Positions 36,728 through 47,056 of a stretch of 64,000 bases of DNA are shown piece by piece. Source of the DNA: Tateyamaria omphalii (lineage in GTDB: Bacteria; Pseudomonadota; Alphaproteobacteria; Rhodobacterales; Rhodobacteraceae); assembly GCF_019802125.1 (NCBI RefSeq), contig NZ_JAHVHT010000001.1, positions 1,116,001-1,180,000 on the forward strand, given 5' to 3'. A program made the translations under genes and the position numbers. Numbering within the stretch: position 1 is the stretch's first letter; each line of letters starts with the position of its first letter. The notes under the pieces are model-generated. The model ran no database searches. It worked only from the letters and a program-made list of their open reading frames with translations, and was not told the DNA's origin.

Positions 36728-39382
36728 ATGCCATCGCTCAACGACATCCGCTCGACCTTTCTGAATTACTTTGAAAAACAAGGGCATGCGGTTGTGCCGT
36801 CCAGCCCGCTGGTGCCGCGCAACGACCCGACGCTGATGTTCGTGAACTCAGGGATGGTGCAATTCAAGAACCTGTTCACCGGGTTGGAAAAGCGCGACTA
36901 CACCCGGGCGACGACGGCGCAGAAATGCGTGCGCGCGGGCGGCAAGCACAATGACCTCGACAATGTGGGCTATACGGCGCGCCACCACACGTTTTTCGAG
37001 ATGCTGGGCAACTTCAGCTTTGGCGATTACTTCAAGCACGAGGCGATCCCGTTTGCATGGAACCTGATCACGGGCGAGTTCGGCATTCCGAAGGATCGGT
37101 TGTATGTCACCGTCTACCACACCGATGACGAAGCGTTTGATATCTGGAAAAAGGTGGGTGTGCCCGAGGACCGGATCATCCGCATCGCGACGTCCGACAA
37201 CTTCTGGCAAATGGGCCCAACCGGTCCCTGCGGTCCGTGTACCGAGATTTTCTATGATCATGGCGATCATATTTGGGGTGGTCCTCCCGGTTCCCCGGAA
37301 GAGGATGGCGACCGGTTCATCGAGATCTGGAACATCGTGTTCATGCAGAACGAGCAGTTCGAGGATGGCTCGATGGTCGATCTGGATATGCAGTCCATCG
37401 ACACTGGGATGGGTTTGGAACGGATTGGCGCGCTGCTGCAGGGCAGCCACGACAACTATGACACGGATCTGTTCAAGTCGCTGATCGAGGCATCTGCCGA
37501 TGCGACAAGTGTAGACGCTTATGGTGATCATAATGTTCATCACCGGGTGATTGCGGACCACCTGCGCTCGACCTCGTTCCTGATTGCCGATGGGGTGATG
37601 CCGTCAAATGATGGGCGTGGCTATGTGCTGCGACGCATCATGCGGCGCGCCATGCGCCATGCGCATCTTCTGGGCGCGAAGGACCCGGTCATGTATCGGC
37701 TTGTGCCAGCGCTGGTGCAGCAGATGGGCGCGGCCTATCCGGAGCTGGGGCAGGCGCAGGCGCTGATCACGGAAACACTGCAGGCGGAAGAGACGCGGTT
37801 CAAGCAGACGCTGGATCGTGGTCTGAAGCTGCTCGATGACGAGGTGGCCGGGCTGGGTGAAGGTGCTGACCTGCCGGGTAAGGCGGCATTCAAACTGTAT
37901 GACACCTACGGCTTTCCGCTGGATCTGACGCAGGATGCGTTGCGCGAGAAGGGGCTGGGTGTCGACACGGATGGCTTTGACGCGGCCATGGCCGAGCAGA
38001 AGGCCAAGGCGCGTGCTGCCTGGTCGGGCTCGGGTGAGGCGGCGGATGCGACTGTGTGGTTCGACGTGGCCGAGGCCAGTGGTGCGACCGAGTTCTTGGG
38101 CTATGACAGCGAAACGGCCGAAGGGCAGATCGTGGCGCTTGTGGTCGACGGTGCGCAGGCTGACACGGCTGGTGACGGTACCAAAGTGCAGATCGCAATG
38201 AACCAGACGCCGTTCTATGCCGAAAGCGGTGGGCAGGTTGGCGATACGGGTATCATCCGCACCGAGAGCGGTGAGGCGCGTGTGACCGATACACGCAAGA
38301 CGGCGGATGTGTTCGTACATGTGGCTGAGGTCACAAAGGGAAGCCTTTCCAATGGGGAAGCGGCTGTTCTTGAAGTAGATCATGCGCGCCGGACAAACAT
38401 CCGTGCGAACCATTCGGCCACCCACCTGTTGCATGAGGCGCTGCGCGAAGCCTTGGGTGATCACGTCGCCCAACGGGGCTCGCTCAATGCGCCGGACCGG
38501 CTGCGCTTTGACTTCAGCCATGGCAAGGCGTTGAGCCTTGACGAGTTGAACACCGTCGAGGCCGAGGTGAACGCCTATATCCGCCAGAACGCCCCGGTCG
38601 AGACGCGGATCATGACGCCGGACGATGCGCGCGCGCTTGGGGCGCAGGCGCTGTTTGGTGAGAAGTATGGCGATGAGGTGCGCGTCGTGTCGATGGGCAC
38701 GCAGGCTGGCTCGGGCAAGGGTACGGGCGGTGACACCTATTCGCTGGAACTGTGCGGCGGCACGCATGTGCGCCAGACCGGTGACATCGGCGCATTTGTC
38801 ACGCTCGGCGACAGCGCGTCGAGCGCCGGTGTGCGCAGGATCGAAGCGCTGACCGGGCAGGCGGCGATGGACTATCTGCGCGGCCAGGACCATCTGTTGG
38901 CCGAGACGGCGACCGAGCTGAAGACGCAGGCGCAGGATGTGCCCGCGCGGGTCAAAGCACTTATGGATGAGCGCAAGGCGTTGGCCGCTGAAGTGGCGCA
39001 GTTGCGCCGGGATCTCGCCATGGCGGGTGGTGGTCAGGCCGCGCCGGAGGCTGAAGAGGTGAACGGTACGCCGTTCCTCGCCCAGGTTCTGAACGGCGTG
39101 ACGGGCAAGGATCTGCCCGCGCTCATTGACGAGCATAAGAGGCGCATGGGCTCCGGGGCGATCCTGTTGATTGCAGATGCGGACGGCAAGGTTGCCGTCG
39201 CTGCTGGCGTCACGCAGGACAAAACAGAGAGTGTGAACGCCGTCGATCTCGTCAAAGCTGCTGTTGTCGAACTCGGCGGCAAGGGCGGCGGTGGTCGGCC
39301 CGATATGGCGCAGGGCGGCGCCAAGGATGCAAGCAACGCGGACGCGGCCATCGCGGCGGCCAAAGCGGTTATGGGAGGGTAA
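36728..39382 (+). CDS. alaS: Alanyl-tRNA synthetase
   Basis: An 884-residue full-length AlaRS that charges tRNA-Ala and edits Ser/Gly errors. The class II aminoacylation core begins at ATG 36728 ([20 protein letters not shown]), with [15 protein letters not shown] and the [12 protein letters not shown] motif. The editing domain has the zinc motif HSATHLLH and the partner CGGTHV. The C-terminal oligomerisation part ends in the Gly-rich [15 protein letters not shown]. The open frame upstream of 36728 has no homology. A DUF1330 gene starts one base after its stop region, within the same message. Confidence 0.98.
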   Translation: MPSLNDIRSTFLNYFEKQGHAVVPSSPLVPRNDPTLMFVNSGMVQFKNLFTGLEKRDYTRATTAQKCVRAGGKHNDLDNVGYTARHHTFFEMLGNFSFGDYFKHEAIPFAWNLITGEFGIPKDRLYVTVYHTDDEAFDIWKKVGVPEDRIIRIATSDNFWQMGPTGPCGPCTEIFYDHGDHIWGGPPGSPEEDGDRFIEIWNIVFMQNEQFEDGSMVDLDMQSIDTGMGLERIGALLQGSHDNYDTDLFKSLIEASADATSVDAYGDHNVHHRVIADHLRSTSFLIADGVMPSNDGRGYVLRRIMRRAMRHAHLLGAKDPVMYRLVPALVQQMGAAYPELGQAQALITETLQAEETRFKQTLDRGLKLLDDEVAGLGEGADLPGKAAFKLYDTYGFPLDLTQDALREKGLGVDTDGFDAAMAEQKAKARAAWSGSGEAADATVWFDVAEASGATEFLGYDSETAEGQIVALVVDGAQADTAGDGTKVQIAMNQTPFYAESGGQVGDTGIIRTESGEARVTDTRKTADVFVHVAEVTKGSLSNGEAAVLEVDHARRTNIRANHSATHLLHEALREALGDHVAQRGSLNAPDRLRFDFSHGKALSLDELNTVEAEVNAYIRQNAPVETRIMTPDDARALGAQALFGEKYGDEVRVVSMGTQAGSGKGTGGDTYSLELCGGTHVRQTGDIGAFVTLGDSASSAGVRRIEALTGQAAMDYLRGQDHLLAETATELKTQAQDVPARVKALMDERKALAAEVAQLRRDLAMAGGGQAAPEAEEVNGTPFLAQVLNGVTGKDLPALIDEHKRRMGSGAILLIADADGKVAVAAGVTQDKTESVNAVDLVKAAVVELGGKGGGGRPDMAQGGAKDASNADAAIAAAKAVMGG

Positions 39383-39383
39383 G

Positions 39384-39671
39384 ATGCCAGCACTCTGGAT
39401 TGCGCATGTCACGGTGACGGACGAAGAGGCGTACAAGAAATACGCCGCAGGTGCGACGGTCGCCATTGCAGAGCATGGCGGTACGTTCATCGCCCGCGGC
39501 GGGCGTTACGTGCAGCTTGAGGGCAAAGACCGTCCGCGCAACGTCGTGGCCCGGTTTCCGGACGTGGAAACGGCGGAACGCTGCTATCATTCGGACGCAT
39601 ACCAGGCGGCGCTCGAACACGCTCGTGGCGCATCAGAGCGCGAGCTTCTGATTGTCGAGACCACGGAATAG
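39384..39671 (+). CDS. DUF1330 family protein
   Basis: A 95-residue dimeric alpha/beta-barrel-like small protein of the DUF1330 family. Typical stretches are ALWIAHVTVTDEEAYKKYAAG near the N-terminus, FIARGGRYVQLEG in the middle and ARFPDVETAERCYHSDAYQAAL. Function unknown; the fold is shared with stress-response and monooxygenase-like barrels. It begins two bases after the alaS stop, with its ribosome site GGAGGGTAAG inside the end of alaS, so it is cotranslated. A terminator follows. Confidence 0.85.
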   Translation: MPALWIAHVTVTDEEAYKKYAAGATVAIAEHGGTFIARGGRYVQLEGKDRPRNVVARFPDVETAERCYHSDAYQAALEHARGASERELLIVETTE

Positions 39672-39722
39672 GTCTTCTTCTGACTGGAAATACCACGGGG
39701 TCCGGGGCAGAGCCCCGGTTTT
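39672..39722. terminator. Terminator overlapping a dispersed element
   Basis: CCGGGGC and GCCCCGG (39702-39718) form a perfect 7-bp stem with an AGA loop, followed by TTTT on the plus strand; it should end the alaS-DUF1330 message. Read on the minus strand the same bases continue into GGTATTTCCAGTCAGAAGAAG, so the terminator is also a copy of the long dispersed element. Confidence 0.8.
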
Positions 39723-39725
39723 GCC

Positions 39726-41543
<1,818 letters not shown>

Positions 41544-41603
41544 AGAACGGGCCTCATGAGTTGTTGCCCGGCCCATATAGCGCCGCAGTGCAGAATGAAA
41601 GGT

Positions 41604-41939
41604 CTAGTGTGTCGCTGTCTTCGAGAAGAGCTGTATGACCACGATACCCCCGATGATCATGGCAAGGCCCAGCACCGCCGGCAGGTCGAGCCGTTGACCA
41701 AAGACCGCAAAGCCAATGAGCGCGATCAGCACGATCCCAAGCCCGGACCAAAGCGCGTACGCGATGCCGACGGGGATGTATTTCAGAGCAATGCCCAGAA
41801 AGTAGAAGGCAAACCCATAGGCGACGATCACCAGCACGGTCGGTCCAGCCCGCGTAAACTGGTTGCTGGCCTGCAGGGCGGTCGTGCCAATGGTTTCCGC
41901 GGCGACGGCCACGATCAGGTAGATGTAGTGCAACGGCAT
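41604..41939 (-). CDS. Small multidrug resistance (SMR) family transporter
   Basis: A 111-residue protein with four membrane helices. The membrane-embedded Glu of the SMR family is in VAVAAETIGTTAL (Glu15), and the GIAYALWSGLGIVLIA segment in helix 3 is the family hallmark of EmrE-like exporters. It should exchange protons for cationic or guanidinium-type compounds as a dual-topology dimer; the EmrE versus SugE subtype cannot be decided here with certainty. ATG 41939 is used; the longer frame to 42311 lacks homology. An Lrp-type regulator lies upstream on the same strand. Confidence 0.88.
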   Translation of the reverse strand: MPLHYIYLIVAVAAETIGTTALQASNQFTRAGPTVLVIVAYGFAFYFLGIALKYIPVGIAYALWSGLGIVLIALIGFAVFGQRLDLPAVLGLAMIIGGIVVIQLFSKTATH

Positions 41940-42091
41940 GAGGTCACCGTGGGAAGAGGATGCCCGTCCATGTCGGCGGGCATCCCCAAACGTGTCAAGC
42001 GGCAGGTATCCTACATCACCAACAATGCTCGCTTCCCTGTGGTCTGATCCAGACCCGAGAACATCAAGCTGAGGGTACACCCGCGGTGATG

Positions 42092-42547
42092 TCACAAGGG
42101 CAGGGCGGTGCTGTCCTTGATCTCTTCCATCACGAAACTTGCCGACACGTCGGCGATTGGCACCTGTTCTATCAACTGCTGATAAAGCGCATCGTAGCCA
42201 TCCATATCCGGCACGCGGGCGCGGATCAGATAGTCGAGGTCGCCAGTCATTCTGTATACGCTGAGTATACCCGGAATGACGCGTGTCGCGCGGTTGAACT
42301 TGTCTTGCCATCCCGGGTCGTGACTGTGCGTCCTGACCTGCATGAAGACCATGAGGCCAAGACCCACAGCCTTCGCATCGACCAGGGCTACACGGGAGGT
42401 AATAGCCCCCGATTCCTCAAGCGCTTTTACCCGACGCCAGCAGGCGTTCCGGCTGAGGCCGACATCGGCCCCCAGCGTTTCAAGCGACTGCCCGGCATCG
42501 CGCTGCAGCGCATTCATAATTTTTACGTCGATCGCATCAAACGTCAT
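42092..42547 (-). CDS. Lrp/AsnC family transcriptional regulator
   Basis: A 151-residue regulator. A winged helix-turn-helix fills residues 1-60 (IDVKIMNALQRDAG, then LGLSRNACWRRVKALEESG-type recognition helix), and the C-terminal RAM domain has the GDLDYLIRARVPDMDGYDALYQQL core with the ligand-binding region. ATG 42547 is preferred because GGAGAAG lies five bases upstream; ATG 42565 has no ribosome site. Target genes are unknown; the SMR transporter 150 bases downstream is a candidate for joint control. Confidence 0.9.
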   Translation of the reverse strand: MTFDAIDVKIMNALQRDAGQSLETLGADVGLSRNACWRRVKALEESGAITSRVALVDAKAVGLGLMVFMQVRTHSHDPGWQDKFNRATRVIPGILSVYRMTGDLDYLIRARVPDMDGYDALYQQLIEQVPIADVSASFVMEEIKDSTALPL

Positions 42548-42662
42548 CTTACTTCTCCGAACCATGGGAGTATTTTACATAAAAACTGCTCTACTCAGAA
42601 AGATTTGGGAACATGTACCACGCATCGCGCCGTACGTTCATGTCAGATAAGCACGAGGTCCC

Positions 42663-42872
42663 ATGATTACACGTATCTTTCTGACTCATCCGCGCAGCGT
42701 CGATGAAACCTATGCCGAACATGCCGTTTTCGCAGGTAGATTCGCCTTTGAGTTGCTGCTGGCCGCAGGCGCTGCGGCAGTGCATGCAGTGCTTCCCTGC
42801 CTCTTTGAAAAGACGGCAAGCCGTATGATCGCCGACATGTATGCCAGGACCCATAACAGGGGAAAAAACTAG
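42663..42872 (+). CDS. DUF6356-type small protein
   Basis: A 69-residue protein beginning MITRIFLTHPRSVDETYAEHA, followed by one hydrophobic segment near residues 25-47 and a basic C-terminus. The RSVDETYxEH motif before a membrane-like helix fits the DUF6356 family, whose function is unknown. GAGG precedes the ATG by six bases. It is divergent from the Lrp regulator, and its stop overlaps the convergent yitT gene by four bases. Confidence 0.65.
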   Translation: MITRIFLTHPRSVDETYAEHAVFAGRFAFELLLAAGAAAVHAVLPCLFEKTASRMIADMYARTHNRGKN

Positions 42873-43483
42873 GTTGCGATGTAGCGGTCGCGTCGGTGGT
42901 TGAAGGTGATGATCATATTCAAAATGACTGCGCCCAGCAGTGACCATGCCACAACAGTCAAGGGGAAAAGGAGCGCCGCGATGGTGAAGATCACGGCGTC
43001 GGACAAGAGCTGAACATATCCCGCCTTGAACCCCGTTGTGTCCTGCACAAGCAGGGCAACCACGCCGAGCCCACCGAGTGAGCCGTTGTGCCGGAACATG
43101 GCAAGCAAGCCGGTACCCACCGTTGCACCAAAGATCGCCGCGCCAATTGCCGGGTGCAGGCTGTCGATCGTGAAGCCAAGCGGCAGAAGGTCCGTCAACA
43201 GCGACAGCGCCGTCACCGAGATCAGGGATTTTACGGTGAATTCCAGTCCGAGCCGTTTGTAGGCCAGCGCATAGAACGGCAGGTTGATGACGAAGAAAAC
43301 CGCTCCGAACGACCAGCCTGACAGGTAGCTGATGATAACAGCTATGCCCGCCGTCTGACCGGTGATCAGGCCGGCATGGGTCAGGAACTGCATCCCGACG
43401 CTGCACAGGAATACGCCCAGACCCAGACCCTGCGCGTCGTCCAGCGGTGTGTGCGCCACTTTGGTTTCGTCGATTGTCACCAT
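42869..43483 (-). CDS. YitT family membrane protein
   Basis: A 204-residue integral membrane protein with about five to six helices, matching the N-terminal YitT (DUF161) domain: GLITGQTAGIAVIISYL near residues 38-54, FFVINLPFYALAYKRLG near 62-78, and HNGSLGGLGVVALLVQ near 130. It lacks the C-terminal DUF2179 domain found in many Gram-positive members. Function unknown. The ATG at 43483 begins a short acidic cytoplasmic tail. It lies downstream of icd with a strong hairpin between them, so it is probably transcribed separately. Confidence 0.83.
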   Translation of the reverse strand: MVTIDETKVAHTPLDDAQGLGLGVFLCSVGMQFLTHAGLITGQTAGIAVIISYLSGWSFGAVFFVINLPFYALAYKRLGLEFTVKSLISVTALSLLTDLLPLGFTIDSLHPAIGAAIFGATVGTGLLAMFRHNGSLGGLGVVALLVQDTTGFKAGYVQLLSDAVIFTIAALLFPLTVVAWSLLGAVILNMIITFNHRRDRYIAT

Positions 43484-43532
43484 GGTCGCGGGTTATGGCG
43501 GCGAGACTTGCAGCGCCAGCCATTTGCCTACG

Positions 43533-43558
43533 AAACGGGCCCGTCCAAGACGGGCCCG
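43533..43558 (-). terminator. icd terminator
   Basis: CGGGCCCGTC and GACGGGCCCG (43536-43558) make a perfect 10-bp stem with a 3-base loop. On the minus strand it is followed by TTTCG. It lies about 27 bases after the icd stop. Confidence 0.75.
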
Positions 43559-43584
43559 AGTGTCATGCTTGGATTTTGGGCGTT

Positions 43585-44799
43585 TCAGCCCGCCAAAGCG
43601 GCGTTCAGGTTCTCATCAATTTTTTCGAGGAAGCCCATGGTCGTAAGCCAGCCCTGATCAGGCCCGACCAGCAAGGCCAGGTCCTTGGTCATGTGGCCGC
43701 TTTCGACGGTTTCGACGATCACACGTTCCAGCGTTTCGGCGAAGTTCTTCAGCGCGGCATTGTTGTCGAGCTTCGCACGGTGCTTGAGACCGCCGGTCCA
43801 AGCATAGATCGACGCGATAGAGTTGGTCGAGGTCTGCTCGCCCGCCTGATGCTGTCGGTAGTGGCGGGTGACGGTGCCGTGGGCGGCTTCGGCCTCCACG
43901 ATCTTGCCATCGGGCGTCATCAACTGGCTGGTCATCATGCCCAGGCTTCCGAACCCTTGGGCGACCACATCCGACTGCACGTCACCGTCGTAGTTCTTGC
44001 AGGCCCAGACAAAGCCGCCATTCCACTTGATGGCACAAGCCACCATGTCGTCGATCAGGCGGTGTTCGTACCAGATTTTCTTGGCCTCGAACTGCTCTTT
44101 GAACTCGGCGTCATAAACCTCTTGGAAGATCTCAAGGAACCGCCCGTCATATTGCTTGAGGATGGTGTTCTTGGTCGAGAGATACACCGGCCAGCCCAGG
44201 TTCAGGCCGTAGTTGAACGACGCGCGCGCGAAGTCGTAGATGGATTTGTCGATGTTATACATCGACATGAATACGCCTCCGCTGTCGGCCTTGTAGACCT
44301 CGTGCTCTATCTCGGTCCCGTCATGGCCGACGAATTTCATGGTCAGCGTGCCCGCGCCAGGGAACTTCATGTCGGTGGCCTTGTACTGGTCGCCAAAGGC
44401 GTGACGGCCCACGACAATGGGCCGTGTCCAGCCGGGCACAAGGCGGGGTACGTTGCGGCAGATGATGGGCTGGCGGAAGATCACACCGCCCAGAATGTTG
44501 CGGATCGTACCATTGGGGCTGCGCCACATCTTCTTGAGGCCAAATTCTTCCACCCGTGCTTCGTCTGGCGTGATGGTCGCGCATTTGACGGCGACGCCGA
44601 CCTCCTTGGTCTTTTCGGCCGCATCGATGGTGATCTGGTCTTCGGTCCGGTCGCGTTCCTCTATACCCAGATCGTAGTAGAGCAGGTCGATGTCCAGGTA
44701 GGGTTCGATCAGCTTCTTCTTGATGAAATCCCACATGATACGGGTCATCTCGTCCCCGTCCATTTCGACGATGGGGTTCTCTACCTTGATTTTGCTCAT
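43585..44799 (-). CDS. icd: NADP-dependent isocitrate dehydrogenase (dimeric, eukaryote-like type)
   Basis: A 404-residue enzyme of the TCA cycle that converts isocitrate to 2-oxoglutarate and makes NADPH. The N-terminal [19 protein letters not shown] and the substrate loop [14 protein letters not shown] with its conserved Ser and Asn identify the type II family also found in eukaryotes. NYDGDVQSD and [17 protein letters not shown] carry the metal and NADP sites. ATG 44799 is chosen from the conserved start, with AAAGGA upstream; the 18 extra codons to 44853 are not conserved. A GTATAC dyad lies about 75 bases upstream. Confidence 0.97.
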   Translation of the reverse strand: MSKIKVENPIVEMDGDEMTRIMWDFIKKKLIEPYLDIDLLYYDLGIEERDRTEDQITIDAAEKTKEVGVAVKCATITPDEARVEEFGLKKMWRSPNGTIRNILGGVIFRQPIICRNVPRLVPGWTRPIVVGRHAFGDQYKATDMKFPGAGTLTMKFVGHDGTEIEHEVYKADSGGVFMSMYNIDKSIYDFARASFNYGLNLGWPVYLSTKNTILKQYDGRFLEIFQEVYDAEFKEQFEAKKIWYEHRLIDDMVACAIKWNGGFVWACKNYDGDVQSDVVAQGFGSLGMMTSQLMTPDGKIVEAEAAHGTVTRHYRQHQAGEQTSTNSIASIYAWTGGLKHRAKLDNNAALKNFAETLERVIVETVESGHMTKDLALLVGPDQGWLTTMGFLEKIDENLNAALAG

Positions 44800-44870
44800 G
44801 GGGAGGGTCCTTTGCGGCACTGCAACACTTTGCTTCGCGATTAGCTCGTTCAATCAGAATTTGAAAGACT

Positions 44871-44886
44871 GTATACGGCGGTATAC
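44871..44886. promoter_or_regulatory. GTATAC dyad upstream of icd
   Basis: GTATAC-GGCG-GTATAC, a 16-base dyad in the 102-base gap between the HD hydrolase stop and icd. Spacing and sequence resemble GntR-type operators, but no regulator can be assigned. Confidence 0.4.
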
Positions 44887-44901
44887 CGAATTTCGCGCAG
44901 T

Positions 44902-45480
44902 TTAAGTGCGTCCGTTGAAAAAAGCGTCAATGCGGGCGCGGGCATAGTCCCACAAAGCGGGCGCGCCGCGCATTATGGAGGGCGCGACACGCGCTTCGAT
45001 CTTTTCCGGCGTCACGTTAAAAGCGGCCCAACTGACGCCGCCCGATGCCAAGTTTTGCATGGGTGGCTGAAATCGGTCGAGCGCCTTGGCGAATTGGGCA
45101 GAGGGGGTAAGAGCTGCTTCGAACTCTTCCCAGACCCCGCGCAACTCATCGCGTAGATCAGCGGGGAGCAGTCCAAAGATGCGGTCGGCGGCCGCATCTT
45201 CCTGTGCCTTGATCGCATCCAGATCCGCGTCGCCAAAGACAGGATGATCACCTGCGTCGATCTCAACCAGATCGTGCAGGATCAACATCTTGACGACGCG
45301 GCCTATGTCAACGTCCGGCCCTGCCTGATCGGCAAGAACCACCGCATAAAGACACAAGTGCCAGGAATGTTCGGCGCTGTTCTCATGGCGGCTCGCATCC
45401 ACCAATGTCGCCGCGCGATTGACCGATTTCAGGCGGTCTGCTTCGACCAGGAAGGCAACCTGCTGGTCGAGCCGCGTCAC
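44902..45480 (-). CDS. HD domain nucleotide hydrolase (YfbR-like)
   Basis: A 192-residue HD-fold phosphohydrolase. The metal pattern H...HD...D is visible: SAEHSWHLCLYAVVL near residues 34-48, then MLILHDLVEIDAGD near 64-77 and the later ALDRFQPPMQN with the second Asp. Closest in style to 5'-deoxynucleotidases and the YfbR/HD_3 group. Start is GTG 45480, whose GTGA overlaps the stop of the upstream 79-residue gene; the long open frame beyond it is a shadow. It is the third gene of a coupled operon. Confidence 0.82.
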   Translation of the reverse strand: MTRLDQQVAFLVEADRLKSVNRAATLVDASRHENSAEHSWHLCLYAVVLADQAGPDVDIGRVVKMLILHDLVEIDAGDHPVFGDADLDAIKAQEDAAADRIFGLLPADLRDELRGVWEEFEAALTPSAQFAKALDRFQPPMQNLASGGVSWAAFNVTPEKIEARVAPSIMRGAPALWDYARARIDAFFNGRT

Positions 45481-45716
45481 TCGGGCGCCTGCGCTGCCCG
45501 GTGCGTTTTCAGCTTTTGGGCGAGGAAGCGGCGGCCCTGGTCGTTGGCCATGCGTGTCCTGATCGCCGTCAAGAATGCCTCTTCCAAAGTTTGCGACGAC
45601 GCGCCCAGCACGTCGCCGACTTCCATGAATAGCCGGTCGTTGCCGATCTCGTTCTGGACGGCGAGGCATTCCTCGGCCAGCTTGTTGGCCATTTCGACAA
45701 CAACGGGATCGGCCAT
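45477..45716 (-). CDS. Conserved small hypothetical protein
   Basis: A 79-residue, mostly helical protein (MADPVVVEMANKLAEECLAV at the start) with one Cys, no membrane segment and a basic C-terminus. I do not recognise a family. Its ATG is one base after the alpha/beta-hydrolase stop, and its stop overlaps the HD hydrolase GTG by four bases, so it is translated as part of a tight three-gene operon. The helical pattern suggests a binding partner or adaptor, which is inference. Confidence 0.72.
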   Translation of the reverse strand: MADPVVVEMANKLAEECLAVQNEIGNDRLFMEVGDVLGASSQTLEEAFLTAIRTRMANDQGRRFLAQKLKTHRAAQAPE

Positions 45717-45717
45717 C

Positions 45718-46371
45718 TTAGCGCGTCGTCTCAGTCAGACGGCGTTTGACGTAGTCGGTGGTGTGCCCGATCAGCGTGTCGAGATGCGGCTCTTCAAAGA
45801 AGTGACCGGCGCCCTCGACTTGGGTGTGTGTGATCGTGATGCCCTTTTGATCGTGCAGCTTTGAAACCAGCGCCTCGGTATCCGCGGGCGGGGCCACGCG
45901 GTCATTCGTACCGTTGATGATCAGGCCCGAAGACGGGCAGGGCGCGAGGAATGAAAAGTCGTACATGTTGGCGGGGGGCGAGACCGAGATGAACCCGGTG
46001 ATCTCGGGCCGCCGCATCAGTAGCTGCATCCCGATCCAGGCGCCAAAGCTGAAGCCCGCGACCCAGCAATGCTTGGAATTGTTGTTCATCGACTGCAGGT
46101 AGTCGAGGGCGGAGGCTGCATCGGAGAGCTCGCCAATGCCCTGATCATACTCGCCCTGGCTGCGCCCCACGCCCCGGAAGTTGAAGCGCAGAACGGTGAA
46201 GCCCATGTTGTAGAAGGCATAGTGCAGCGCATGCACCACCTTGTGATTCATCGTCCCACCGAATTGCGGGTGCGGATGCAGCACAATGGCGATCGGGGCG
46301 TCACGTTCTTTTTGCGGGTGATAGCGGCCTTCGAGACGGCCTTCGGGTCCGGGAAAAATGACCTCGGGCAT
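45718..46371 (-). CDS. Alpha/beta hydrolase
   Basis: A 217-residue alpha/beta-hydrolase. The N-terminal HPHPQFGGTMNHKVV motif is typical of a bacterial serine esterase-like group, followed by the FRGVGRSQGEYD element. The nucleophile elbow GFSFGAW has Ser in GxSxG near residue 112, the acid is in NGTNDRVAPP near 160, and the catalytic His is in VEGAGHFFEE near 192. Cytoplasmic; substrate unknown. First gene of the operon with the 79-residue protein and the HD hydrolase, divergent from iscR across a shared 157-base region. Confidence 0.88.
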   Translation of the reverse strand: MPEVIFPGPEGRLEGRYHPQKERDAPIAIVLHPHPQFGGTMNHKVVHALHYAFYNMGFTVLRFNFRGVGRSQGEYDQGIGELSDAASALDYLQSMNNNSKHCWVAGFSFGAWIGMQLLMRRPEITGFISVSPPANMYDFSFLAPCPSSGLIINGTNDRVAPPADTEALVSKLHDQKGITITHTQVEGAGHFFEEPHLDTLIGHTTDYVKRRLTETTR

Positions 46372-46413
46372 ATGCGATACTGTCCTTGTCGCGTCTTTTC
46401 GGCTTCCGATTTC

Positions 46414-46450
46414 TTGACGGAATTGATCGGTTACCTTAGAACGGTTCTAA
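46414..46450 (+). promoter_or_regulatory. iscR promoter with overlapping IscR-type dyad
   Basis: A -35 TTGACG (46414-46419) and a -10-like TTAGAA (46436-46441) are separated by 16 bases. The perfect palindrome TTAGAAC-G-GTTCTAA covers 46436-46450, so it overlaps the -10. A protein bound there would block the suf operon promoter; IscR autorepression is the obvious model. Confidence 0.65.
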
Positions 46451-46528
46451 CTTAAGGCGCAGGCATACATCCTGCAGTGCGTTCGGATGTATGGGTTTGG
46501 GCGGGTAACGTCAATTGGGGGCTTTGCG

Positions 46529-46990
46529 ATGAAACTGTCGACAAAGGGACGCTATGCGATGGTGGCGCTGGCAGACATCGCCATGCAGCCCGCAGATCAG
46601 CTTGTGAGCCTGAGCGATATCTCCGGCCGGCAGGACATCTCATTGCCGTATCTTGAGCAGCTTTTTGTCAAGTTGCGCCGGGCAGAACTTGTGGTTTCGG
46701 TGCGTGGCCCAGGCGGCGGCTACAGGCTTGCGCGGTCGGCGTCCGACATTCGCGTGGCGGATGTTCTGGCGGCTGTGGATGAGAAAGTGGACGCCATGCA
46801 TAAGGGCGCCGGTGCGTCCGGTGCCGCGTCGGGGTCCAAGGCGCAATCCCTGACCAATCGTTTGTGGGAAGGGTTGAGCGCGCATGTTTACGTGTTCCTG
46901 CATCAGACGCGGCTGTCTGATGTGATCGGAAACGATTTGGCGCCCTGTCCGGCGGTACCCAGCCTGTTCGCGGTGGTCGATGATGCCTGA
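46529..46990 (+). CDS. iscR: Rrf2 family Fe-S regulator IscR
   Basis: A 153-residue Rrf2 regulator. MKLSTKGRYAMVALADIA and the wing GPGGGYRLAR define the DNA-binding domain. E. coli IscR ligates its [2Fe-2S] cluster with three cysteines, but this protein has only one, Cys140 in LAPCPAVP. The R. sphaeroides IscR is known for the same single-cysteine design. ATG 46529 is conserved; the frame to 46487 is not. First gene of the Fe-S assembly operon, and probably represses its own promoter dyad when cluster supply is sufficient. Confidence 0.92.
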   Translation: MKLSTKGRYAMVALADIAMQPADQLVSLSDISGRQDISLPYLEQLFVKLRRAELVVSVRGPGGGYRLARSASDIRVADVLAAVDEKVDAMHKGAGASGAASGSKAQSLTNRLWEGLSAHVYVFLHQTRLSDVIGNDLAPCPAVPSLFAVVDDA

Positions 46991-46997
46991 TGTCGTT

Positions 46998-47055
46998 GGG
47001 GGCCAGCCCCCGTCGCTGGCGCGACTCCCCCGGGATTTTTGGGAAACAGGGAAGT
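46998..47055 (+). repeat. Dispersed intergenic element between iscR and iscS
   Basis: GGGGGC/GCCCCC stem (46998-47011), then CGACTCCCCCGGGATTTTTG and ACAGGGAAG. It resembles the long element at 18421 and 28434 but has a diverged tail. The end of this copy supplies the AGGGAAG ribosome site of the next gene, so the element acts as a 5' part of the iscS message or as a partial terminator. Confidence 0.6.
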
Positions 47056-47056
47056 G

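Noticed and set aside
37604-39490. Minus-strand open frame of 628 codons opposite alaS
   Set aside because: Antisense shadow of alaS; composition is biased and there is no start context.
42254-42270. GTATAC-GCTGA-GTATAC dyad similar to the one upstream of icd
   Set aside because: It lies inside the Lrp coding region, where the codons encode a conserved part of the protein; spacing differs from the icd dyad.
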